Part shown: positions 51,617 through 57,806 of the stretch, one piece after another
Layout of the letters: each line of letters starts with the position of its first letter
Numbering within the stretch: the first letter of the stretch is position 1
NCBI GenBank assembly: GCA_024687165.1
Contig: JAILEY010000023.1
Span: forward strand, 1 to 57,806
Length of the DNA: 57,806 bases
Reading direction: 5' to 3'
Origin: Treponema sp.
GTDB lineage: Bacteria > Spirochaetota > Spirochaetia > Treponematales > Treponemataceae
Notes under the pieces: model-generated
What the model saw: the letters and a program-made list of their open reading frames with translations, nothing else
Databases searched by the model: none
Told to the model about the DNA's origin: nothing
Translations under genes and position numbers: made by a program

Positions 51617-52323
51617 CTTTCTTCCTCCAGGACAACAAGACCGTTATAAAGTTCATCCTTTTTATTCATCGCAGGATTCTGATCAACAGGAAAATTTTCC
51701 GCAAGCAGATTTCCGCATTTTTCAATTGCATCAATATATGCTTCCTTTAAATTTCCTTTTGAAAGATTTTCAGTCATCTCATCTGCAATAAGATTCCACA
51801 AGTCATTGGAAATTTTTGAACTGATTCCTTTATCTGCAACAATCCTTACTTCACGCTCAAAATAAGAAACAAAAATAAGCACACCGCAATTCTTCTCCGT
51901 TGAATAGACACCGCTTTCTGCAAACCAGCGCATTGCCCTGTTTGTAACAGCCGCATGTTTTGCCCCGGACGGAATTACAATCCTGTCAATAAACGGAATA
52001 TTGTAAAGAATATATAGAAGAATTGTTACAATTGTACAGACAATCACAAAGAAAACAGAAAGATACCACGGCTGAAGGTCCCAGAATTTTGTTCCAAGCC
52101 ACGCATAAATCTGATCGGAAAGAGGAATCATACAGCAGAACAACACCAGCGAAGTAAACAAAGAAGACATAACTTCCCACAAAGCATAACTGGCACTTTC
52201 TGCAGTCAAAGCAACGGCAATTTCTCCCTGAGTTTTTTTCTCAGCATTTTTTACTGCGCTTTCAATATCTGCAAAATCATCCGGGGAGAATTTAATTTTT
52301 TTCAGCAACTGATTTCTTGTCAT
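51607..52323 (-). CDS. Second TPM-domain protein
   Basis: 238 residues. N-terminal TPM-type segment (FADIESAVKNAEKKTQGEIAVALTAESASYALWE), two membrane segments (about 45-65 and 85-105), then the second half of the domain (GVYSTEKNCGVLIFVSYFEREVRIVADKGISSKISNDLWNLIADEM). It is the short type (COG3762-like) often found between lemA and the YgcG-like gene. It lies 12 nt from lemA and overlaps the following gene by 10 bp, so all three form an operon. Confidence 0.85.
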   Translation of the reverse strand: MTRNQLLKKIKFSPDDFADIESAVKNAEKKTQGEIAVALTAESASYALWEVMSSLFTSLVLFCCMIPLSDQIYAWLGTKFWDLQPWYLSVFFVIVCTIVTILLYILYNIPFIDRIVIPSGAKHAAVTNRAMRWFAESGVYSTEKNCGVLIFVSYFEREVRIVADKGISSKISNDLWNLIADEMTENLSKGNLKEAYIDAIEKCGNLLAENFPVDQNPAMNKKDELYNGLVVLEEERWV

Positions 52324-52335
52324 TTTCTTCTTTAA

Positions 52336-52923
52336 TTAAAACTGAACTGAAGGTGCCTTGTAAGCTTTTTCTTCAGCCTGGAAATATGCTTTCTTTTTGA
52401 AGCCGCTCATGTTTGCAATAATCGATCCAGGGAATTTCTGAATTGATGTATTGTAATCTCTTGCAGCATCATTATATCTTTTGCGTTCAGTTGAAATTCT
52501 GTTTTCAAGACCTTCGAGCTGACTCTGCAAATCAAGAAAGTTTTCATTTGATTTTAAAGACGGATAATTTTCTGAAAGTGCAAGAAGTCTACCGATGCCT
52601 GCACTTAATTCAGACTGAGCTTTCTGAAACTGAGCAAACTTTTCCGGATCATCAGTAATGCTTGAATCAAGATTCACAGATCCGCCAAGCTTAGAACGAC
52701 TTTCAGCAATTTCAGTAAAAACTTTTTCTTCATGTGCGGCAAAACCTTTTACAGTTGCAACAAGATTTGGAACAAGATCCGCACGCTTCTGATACATCGT
52801 CTCAACATTTGCCCACTGCGAATCAACATTTTCTCTGTCTTTAACAAATCCATTGTAAGTGCATCCGTACATCGCAATAAGCAGCAGAATTGCACCAATA
52901 ACAATCAACAAAGTCTTTTTCAT
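52336..52923 (-). CDS. lemA: LemA family protein
   Basis: 195 residues. The N-terminal membrane segment MKKTLLIVIGAILLLIAMYGC is followed by the LemA core YNGFVKDRENVDSQWANVETMYQKRADLVPNLVATVKGFAAHEEKVFTEIAESR and YPSLKSNENFLDLQSQLEGLENRISTERKRYNDAARDYNTSIQKFPGSIIA. The ATG at 52923 follows GGAG by 8 nt; the frame is open further upstream. Function of LemA is not settled; it is a helical membrane-anchored protein. It starts the lemA-TPM-TPM operon. Confidence 0.92.
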   Translation of the reverse strand: MKKTLLIVIGAILLLIAMYGCTYNGFVKDRENVDSQWANVETMYQKRADLVPNLVATVKGFAAHEEKVFTEIAESRSKLGGSVNLDSSITDDPEKFAQFQKAQSELSAGIGRLLALSENYPSLKSNENFLDLQSQLEGLENRISTERKRYNDAARDYNTSIQKFPGSIIANMSGFKKKAYFQAEEKAYKAPSVQF

Positions 52924-53093
52924 AATCGTCTCCATTAAATACAATTTATTTAAAGGTACTAAAACAGAGTATAAAATGCAAATTTCAAAAATCAAGGGCT
53001 GATTAATTTAGAGCCCGTTACACTTGAATTTTTACATTATCCACTATAAAGTATGTACTGATAATTTGTAAAATTTTGACAGAGGTATATATT

Positions 53094-54518
53094 ATGGCAG
53101 AATTGGAATATGATTTTTCTGTAGACAATCTTGGTGAATGCAAGATTAAGTCTCCTATTGAACTTTCACAGCATCACGGTGATTTCCGCGCAACATTTGT
53201 TCGTGACGATGCTTATGTTCGCCGTGTCGTAAACTCTTATGATGAAAAACCAGAAGCAATAACACCAAAAGCAAACCAGCTTGAAAAAGCAGGTCCTCGT
53301 GAATACATCTATTTTAATCCTGAACACGTAACTGCAGGAATCTGTACTTGTGGTGGTCTTTGTCCTGGACTTAATGATGTTATCCGCGCAGTTGTACGCA
53401 CACTCTGGAACCGCTATGGTGTTCGCCGCATCAAGGGAATTAAGTTCGGCTACCAGGGATTTTTTGAATCAAACGGATTTGAACCTATAGACCTTAACCC
53501 TGATAACGTTGATGAAATCCACAAAATTGGTGGAACATTCCTCGGTACATCTCGTGGTGGCGGAGACAGAACATCAGAAATCGTTGACTCAATCGTAAAG
53601 ATGGGAATCAACATGATGTTCATCATCGGTGGTGACGGAACTCAGCGTGGTTCTCTTGATATTGCAAATGAAGTTCAGCGCCGTGGACTCGACATCGCAG
53701 TTGTTGGTATTCCAAAAACTGTTGATAATGACCTTCAGTTTATTGACCGCTCATTCGGTTTTGAAACTGCAGTTCAGCAGGGTACAAAAGCAGTAAACTC
53801 TGTTCACATGGAAGCTCATTCTCAGATCGGCGGTATCGGTCTTGTTAAACTCATGGGGCGTGAATCAGGATTTATCGCAGCTTACACAGCAATCGCAAGT
53901 CACGAAACAAACTTCTGTCTTATTCCTGAAGTTCCTTTTGAACTTGACGGACCAAACGGACTTCTTGCTCACCTTGAAGACCGTCTCAAGAAGCGCGGAC
54001 ATGCAGTAATCGTTGTTGCAGAAGGTGCAGGTCAGGATCTTCTTGAAGCAACAGGACAAACAGACGCTTCCGGAAACACAAAGCTTGCTGATATCGGTAC
54101 ATTCCTCCGAGATAAGATCAACGCATACTTCAAGGAAAAGAAAGAAGAAATCAACCTCAAGTATATTGATCCTAGCTACGAAGTTCGTGCTGCAGTTACA
54201 AATGCAAACGACAGTCTTTACTGTGAACGACTTGGAAACTATGCTGTTCATGCTGCAATGGCTGGAAAAACAAAGATCGTTATCGGTCTTGTTCATGACA
54301 AATACGTACATATTCCAATCAGCATGGCAACTTTGTCACGCAACACTGTAGACCCAGAAAGCTCATTGTGGCGCGACGTTCTGGATGCAACACTCCAGCC
54401 TGTATACATGGTAAACAACATGCAGACAGTTACTGAAAAGCTCCAGAAAGCAAAGGATGCAGCTGCTGAAAAGGCAATGAAGCGTCTTGCAAAAGTAAAC
54501 GCAATGTGCAAAAAATAA
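53094..54518 (+). CDS. pfkA: 6-phosphofructokinase, long 'GGDGT/PKTVDND' type
   Basis: 474 residues. Phosphorylates fructose-6-phosphate. Motifs: [79 protein letters not shown] and [11 protein letters not shown]. Gly182 in GGDGT matches ATP-dependent enzymes (PPi-dependent forms usually have Asp there), while Lys208 in PKT is also found in trypanosome and plant ATP-enzymes. ATP is therefore the more likely donor, although spirochaetal proteins of this kind are often annotated as PPi-dependent. ATG at 53094 after GAGGT; highly biased codon use suggests strong expression. Confidence 0.88.
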   Translation: MAELEYDFSVDNLGECKIKSPIELSQHHGDFRATFVRDDAYVRRVVNSYDEKPEAITPKANQLEKAGPREYIYFNPEHVTAGICTCGGLCPGLNDVIRAVVRTLWNRYGVRRIKGIKFGYQGFFESNGFEPIDLNPDNVDEIHKIGGTFLGTSRGGGDRTSEIVDSIVKMGINMMFIIGGDGTQRGSLDIANEVQRRGLDIAVVGIPKTVDNDLQFIDRSFGFETAVQQGTKAVNSVHMEAHSQIGGIGLVKLMGRESGFIAAYTAIASHETNFCLIPEVPFELDGPNGLLAHLEDRLKKRGHAVIVVAEGAGQDLLEATGQTDASGNTKLADIGTFLRDKINAYFKEKKEEINLKYIDPSYEVRAAVTNANDSLYCERLGNYAVHAAMAGKTKIVIGLVHDKYVHIPISMATLSRNTVDPESSLWRDVLDATLQPVYMVNNMQTVTEKLQKAKDAAAEKAMKRLAKVNAMCKK

Positions 54519-54531
54519 TGACCTTTAGCAC

Positions 54532-54559
54532 TTGATATATAGGAAACATGTGTTATAAT
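54532..54559 (+). promoter_or_regulatory. Promoter of the short leader RNA before the OMP gene
   Basis: TTGATA (54532-54537), a 16-bp spacer and TATAAT (54554-54559). Transcription would start near 54566, next to an ATG at 54567. Confidence 0.6.
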
Positions 54560-54566
54560 TGACAAT

Positions 54567-54620
54567 ATGAAAAAAGTTGGAACAAGGATGTAACAGTCTG
54601 TAGTCCAACTTTTTTTTTTA
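54567..54620 (+). ncRNA. Short leader RNA: attenuator or small RNA with 8-codon frame
   Basis: AAAAAAGTTGGA (54570-54581) pairs perfectly with TCCAACTTTTTT (54604-54615), continuing into a T-run, so a transcript from the promoter just upstream would stop after about 55 nt. The first codons after the start read ATG AAA AAA GTT GGA ACA AGG ATG TAA (54567-54593, MKKVGTRM), running through the left arm and loop. It could be a pfkA terminator, an attenuator for the OMP gene at 54678 or a stand-alone small RNA. Confidence 0.5.
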
Positions 54621-54677
54621 TTTACATTTGGGATGGGGAAATATCTATTTAGCTGACTTAGCAAGGAGGATAGTTCT

Positions 54678-55865
54678 ATGAAGAAAATAATCAGCATAAT
54701 TATGGCAGCAAGTCTTTTTATGGGTGCTGCATTTGCGAAAACAGTTACATTTAATATCGGCGATGAAACAGTAACATTCAGTGATGATGGTACAGGAACA
54801 CAGATTCCAAGAGACATGCTGCTGATCATCGAGCAGAATCAGGCAGAAATTCAGCAGGCCATTACTGATTACAACAATAATCCTTCAAATACTCGGATTA
54901 CAGCAAGCCAGATTACAGATGTTGCAGATGAAATCAATGATGCATGGGCTGATTTTGCGGCAAGTAACGGAGGTTCTACAACTCCGGTTTCAGACATAAC
55001 AGACGGTCTCAACGGATTTTCAGGAGCTCTTGCAAAAACAATTCCAAATACACAGCTCCAGCAGCAGGTTTATGCAGAAGCATGGATCGGTAAACTCATC
55101 CCTGGCTGTCACTTTGGACTTGGTATCAACCCTGGACTTGCAACACTGGATCTTACAAGCCTCATTCAGGTAGCAGATGCACTTGATATTGATGTAAGTG
55201 ATGTTACAAGCAATCTTAAAGACAATAAATTTATTTTCCCTACACTCGCTTTTGATGCAAGAATTGGTGGAATCATTCTTCCTTTTGATGTTGGTATTTC
55301 TTTCTGCAAAATCAACACTGCAGATTTTGAAAGCATAACAGACTTTGGACCACTTGCTGCTGATTTCTATACTTTCGGAATTGACGGACGCTATGCATTG
55401 ATCAACGGACACGGTATTTTCCCTAAGGTTTCAGTTGGCGCAGGATACACAATTACAAAGGGAAGCTTCCAGATTAACGATGATACAGCAAAAGCATTCC
55501 TTGACTTTAAGTCACAGACAATGTACCTGAGTGCACAGGCATCTATTAAGCTTTTGTTCGTTACACCATTCGTTGGTGCAAGAGTATTTACATCTGCAAC
55601 TTCTGTTGACTGGGGTGTAAAAGACATTGACTGGAACGGCATCTACGGAAGTGACAACGCAGATCTTAGCACACAGGCAGCATCTGTTCTTCTTCCAAAG
55701 CACTTTGAAGGCGGAGCAAGCACAAAAATGTTCGACAGCATCAATCCGCAGCTCTTTGGCGGTGTTGGAATCGACCTTTTTGTACTCAGTCTTACAACAG
55801 GTGTAAGTTACGACATCAAAGACGATATTCTTGGTGCAACTGTAAACCTCAGAATCTCATGGTAA
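54678..55865 (+). CDS. Predicted outer-membrane beta-barrel protein
   Basis: 395 residues. Signal peptide MKKIISIIMAASLFMGAAFA. Residues about 50-130 are helical or disordered. From about 150 on there are alternating amphipathic strands rich in Gly, aromatic and Phe-Gly-x-Gly turns (CHFGLGINPGLATLDL, FPTLAFDARIGGIILPFDVGISFCKI, YALINGHGIFPKVSVGAGYTI, LFVTPFVGARVFTSATSV, LFVLSLTTGVSYDI). The protein ends in VNLRISW, an alternating strand with a terminal aromatic, as expected for BAM-inserted barrels. It resembles conserved treponemal OMPs, but I cannot name the family. SD AAGGAGG with good spacing. Confidence 0.8.
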   Translation: MKKIISIIMAASLFMGAAFAKTVTFNIGDETVTFSDDGTGTQIPRDMLLIIEQNQAEIQQAITDYNNNPSNTRITASQITDVADEINDAWADFAASNGGSTTPVSDITDGLNGFSGALAKTIPNTQLQQQVYAEAWIGKLIPGCHFGLGINPGLATLDLTSLIQVADALDIDVSDVTSNLKDNKFIFPTLAFDARIGGIILPFDVGISFCKINTADFESITDFGPLAADFYTFGIDGRYALINGHGIFPKVSVGAGYTITKGSFQINDDTAKAFLDFKSQTMYLSAQASIKLLFVTPFVGARVFTSATSVDWGVKDIDWNGIYGSDNADLSTQAASVLLPKHFEGGASTKMFDSINPQLFGGVGIDLFVLSLTTGVSYDIKDDILGATVNLRISW

Positions 55866-55896
55866 AAATCAGCAGCTTAAATTGACTGCATAATAA

Positions 55897-55947
55897 CCCC
55901 TTCTGCATGAAGTTGAATCAATTTTGTGCAGAAGGGGCTTTTGTTTT
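55897..55947 (+). terminator. Rho-independent terminator after the OMP gene
   Basis: CCCCTTCTGCA (55897-55907) pairs with TGCAGAAGGGG (55927-55937), followed by CTTTTGTTTT. Confidence 0.92.
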
Positions 55948-55986
55948 AAATTCTATAAAAAGAAACGTTTTTTCAAAAAAAAATAC

Positions 55987-56015
55987 TTTTCAAAATATTC
56001 AACCAGTGATATATT
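55987..56015 (+). promoter_or_regulatory. Possible gdhA promoter
   Basis: TTTTCA (55987-55992), a 17-bp spacer and TATATT (56010-56015). It would give a leader of about 120 nt. Confidence 0.4.
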
Positions 56016-56050
56016 TTCCCTAGTGGCGTTATCTGTGGCTGTACCATGGA

Positions 56051-56124
56051 AACGTTTGCTTCAGCCTAAAAAAATAAGCGTTGCTCAAGGCTGTAGTTTT
56101 AATTTGCTCGGCGCTTTCCGCCGG
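56051..56124 (+). promoter_or_regulatory. Structured gdhA leader with possible H-type pseudoknot
   Basis: AACGTTT (56051-56057) can pair with AAGCGTT (56076-56082, one G-T), and CAGCCT (56062-56067) in its loop with AGGCTG (56088-56093), an H-type pseudoknot with an A-rich connecting loop. Further on is a CGGCG-CTTTC-CGCCG hairpin (about 56109-56123), a few bases before the Shine-Dalgarno GAGGT. A GGCTG at about 56037 could compete for the same CAGCC. Confidence 0.45.
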
Positions 56125-56144
56125 GATTTTACACGAGGTGCATT

Positions 56145-57503
56145 ATGAAAAATGCATATGTAAACAGAATCTGGGAAGATGTTCAGAAAAAGAACGCAAA
56201 CGAACCAGAATTTTTGCAGGCTGTTCAGGAAGTTTTGACAACTCTTGACCCAGTAGTAGAAAAAATGCCAGAACTCGAAAAGACAGCAGTTTTGGAACGC
56301 ATGGTAGAACCAGAACGTGTTATCATGTTCCGCGTACCTTGGACAGATGACAAGGGTGTTGCACATGTAAACCGTGGTTTCCGTGTTCAGTTTAACAGTG
56401 CTATTGGTCCTTACAAGGGAGGTATCCGTTTCAGTCCTGAAGTAAACCTTTCAGTTCTCAAGTTCCTCGGATTCGAACAGGTTCTCAAGAACTCACTTAC
56501 AACTCTCCCAATGGGTGGTGGTAAAGGTGGTTCAGACTTCGATCCACACGGAAAATCAGACAATGAAGTTATGAGATTCTGTCAGTCATTCATGACAGAA
56601 CTCCAGCGCCACATCGGTGCAGATACAGACGTTCCAGCAGGAGACAAGGGTGTTGGTGGACGTGAAGTTGCATTCATGTTCGGTCAGTACAAGAGACTCC
56701 GCAACGAATGGACAGGTGTTCTTACAGGAAAAGGACTTGACTTTGGTGGTTCTTTGATCCGTACAGAAGCTACTGGTTATGGTCTCATCTACTTTGCAGA
56801 TGAAATGCTCAAGAAAGTTAACGACAACTTCAAGGGTAAGGTATGTGTTGTTTCTGGTGACGGTAACGTTGCTCAGTACGCAGTTGAAAAGCTCCTTCAC
56901 CTCGGTGCAAAACCTGTTGCAATGTCTGACTCATCTGGATACATCTATGATGAAGAAGGAATCACACAGGAAAAGCTTGACTTCGTTAAGGAATTCCGCG
57001 ATCAGCACAAGAAGATTGACGAATACGTTAAGAAATATCCAAAGGCAAAGTTTGTTGCAGGAAAACGTCCATGGGAAGTTAAATGTGATTGTGCATTCCC
57101 ATGTGCTACACAGAACGAACTTGATGAAAACGATGCAAAGACACTCGTTGCTAACGGTGTAATGCTCGTAGCAGAAGGTGCAAACATGCCTTCAACAATC
57201 GCAGCTACAGAAACTTTCCAGAACGCAGGTGTACTCTTTGCTCCTGGTAAAGCATCTAACGCTGGTGGTGTTGCAACATCTGGTCTCGAAATGTCACAGA
57301 ACAGCGAACGTCTTTCTTGGACACGCGAACAGGTTGATGAAATGCTCCACAACATCATGATCAACATCCACAACAACGCATTTGACACAGCTGAAAAGTT
57401 CGGTCTCAAGACAAAGTCTGGAAAGACTGACTACGTAGCAGGTGCAAACATTGCAGGTTTCGTAAAAGTTGCACGCGCTATGATGGCACAGGGATTAGTA
57501 TAA
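56145..57503 (+). CDS. gdhA: Glutamate dehydrogenase (hexameric, NADP-type)
   Basis: 452 residues, close to E. coli GdhA (447). It aminates 2-oxoglutarate to glutamate, or the reverse. Motifs: PYKGGIRFSPEVN, KNSLTTLPMGGGKGGSDFDPHGKSDNEVMRF with the active-site Lys in GGGKGG, DVPAGDKGVGGREV, and the Rossmann motif VVSGDGNVAQYAVEKL. ANMPSTIAA and PGKASNAGGVATSGLEM are the closing family segments. The Shine-Dalgarno GAGGTG is close to the ATG. Strong codon bias implies high expression. Cofactor preference (NADP) is inferred from similarity to the short hexameric class. Confidence 0.95.
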   Translation: MKNAYVNRIWEDVQKKNANEPEFLQAVQEVLTTLDPVVEKMPELEKTAVLERMVEPERVIMFRVPWTDDKGVAHVNRGFRVQFNSAIGPYKGGIRFSPEVNLSVLKFLGFEQVLKNSLTTLPMGGGKGGSDFDPHGKSDNEVMRFCQSFMTELQRHIGADTDVPAGDKGVGGREVAFMFGQYKRLRNEWTGVLTGKGLDFGGSLIRTEATGYGLIYFADEMLKKVNDNFKGKVCVVSGDGNVAQYAVEKLLHLGAKPVAMSDSSGYIYDEEGITQEKLDFVKEFRDQHKKIDEYVKKYPKAKFVAGKRPWEVKCDCAFPCATQNELDENDAKTLVANGVMLVAEGANMPSTIAATETFQNAGVLFAPGKASNAGGVATSGLEMSQNSERLSWTREQVDEMLHNIMINIHNNAFDTAEKFGLKTKSGKTDYVAGANIAGFVKVARAMMAQGLV

Positions 57504-57540
57504 TTAATAATTTACTGACTAGTTAAATGGTTAAGTAAGA

Positions 57541-57573
57541 AAAAGCTGTCTGATTTTTCAGACAGCTTTTTTT
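57541..57573 (+). terminator. Rho-independent terminator after gdhA
   Basis: AAAAGCTGTCTGA-TTTT-TCAGACAGCTTTT, a perfect 13-bp stem running into a T-run. Confidence 0.95.
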
Positions 57574-57574
57574 A

Positions 57575-57603
57575 TTGAAAATAAATATCTTTTCTGCTAA
57601 ACT
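57575..57603 (+). promoter_or_regulatory. tRNA-Ala promoter
   Basis: TTGAAA (57575-57580), a 17-bp spacer and TAAACT (57598-57603), 12 nt before the tRNA. Confidence 0.65.
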
Positions 57604-57615
57604 TCAAAAAAGTTC

Positions 57616-57689
57616 GGGGGTGTAGCTCACCTGGCTAGAGCGCTAGCATGGCATGCTAGAGGTAACGGGTTCAAGTCCCGTCATCTCCA
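57616..57689 (+). tRNA. tRNA-Ala (anticodon GGC)
   Basis: 74 nt. The acceptor stem GGGGGTG pairs with CATCTCC and includes the G3-U70 pair that identifies alanine tRNAs. D arm GCTC-ACCTGGCTA-GAGC, anticodon arm CTAGC-ATGGCAT-GCTAG, T arm ACGGG-TTCAAGT-CCCGT. Discriminator A; CCA not encoded. Confidence 0.95.
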
Positions 57690-57710
57690 AGAAAAGTATT
57701 TGTAAACAGA

Positions 57711-57746
57711 AAAATGCTTTCTGTAAAAACAGGAGGCATTTTTTTG
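57711..57746 (+). terminator. Terminator after tRNA-Ala
   Basis: AAAATGC pairs with GCATTTT around an inner CTGT-AAAA-ACAG stem, followed by T-run. The last 60 bp of the window show nothing further that I can identify. Confidence 0.75.
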
Positions 57747-57806
57747 CACATCTGAACCCGTTAGCGGAGTGGAACTTGTGCTTTTTCGCTGACTATTTCT
57801 TTAACC

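Noticed and set aside
56022-56144. Assignment of the gdhA leader to a named riboswitch (glutamine, SAM-II, preQ1)
   Set aside because: I could not match the conserved nucleotides of these classes; only the pairing pattern is seen.
57751-57806. tRNA-derived attachment site at the window end
   Set aside because: On the minus strand TAACGGGTTCA matches part of the tRNA-Ala T arm, but only about 11 bases agree and no integrase is visible.

Overview
The window looks like chromosome from a host-associated Treponema-type spirochaete. This is inferred from gene content, since no database search was possible. The sequence is AT-rich, neither tRNA encodes its CCA end, and the genes include a long 'GGDGT/PKTVDND' phosphofructokinase, beta-barrel outer membrane proteins, large lipoproteins with BspA-type and GLUG repeats, chemotaxis and c-di-GMP genes, a LemA/TPM operon, and a 1441-residue fused 2-hydroxyacyl-CoA dehydratase activase.

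Layout. 1-3000: end of a Nudix hydrolase, two ArsC/YffB-like proteins (one lacking both cysteines), a GNAT acetyltransferase, ArgR and mannose-6-phosphate isomerase. 3000-9130: glucose-6-phosphate isomerase and the fused activase. 9130-26720 is the accessory part: a membrane acyltransferase, TatD, tRNA-Leu, two Rpn-type PD-(D/E)XK proteins, a vapBC remnant, a 1.6k-residue lipoprotein, a GGDEF/EAL protein, an HTH regulator and most dispersed repeats. 26720-33600: MCP, ssb, a U32 peptidase-family protein and a HEAT-repeat protein. 33600-35760: a DUF4153-like membrane protein bracketed by two nearly identical 88-bp repeats. 35780-42950: malQ with a GH13-like gene, then threonine synthase. 43000-49600: FAD oxidoreductase, lytic transglycosylase, a catalytically dead rhomboid, a PilZ-like protein, CheR and CheB. 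49640-52930: a DUF4160 pair, a lipoprotein and lemA-TPM-TPM. 53000-57806: phosphofructokinase, an outer membrane protein behind an attenuator-like RNA, gdhA behind a possible pseudoknot leader, and tRNA-Ala.

How the genes fit together. Pgi, ManA, Pfk, MalQ and the GH13-like protein form a sugar/maltodextrin core around fructose-6-phosphate. GdhA, ThrC and ArgR serve nitrogen and amino-acid metabolism. MCP, CheR, CheB, the PilZ-like protein and the GGDEF/EAL protein serve motility and second-messenger signalling.

The least explained signals are non-coding. A family of about 155-bp intergenic palindromic elements has four complete copies whose stems differ but keep pairing. A 22-bp tandem array changes into consecutive small palindromes upstream of an Rpn gene. 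A hairpin family has a conserved 27-nt loop and unrelated arms. Several genes have a -10 box only 6-7 nt before the ATG and no Shine-Dalgarno sequence, as expected for leaderless mRNAs.
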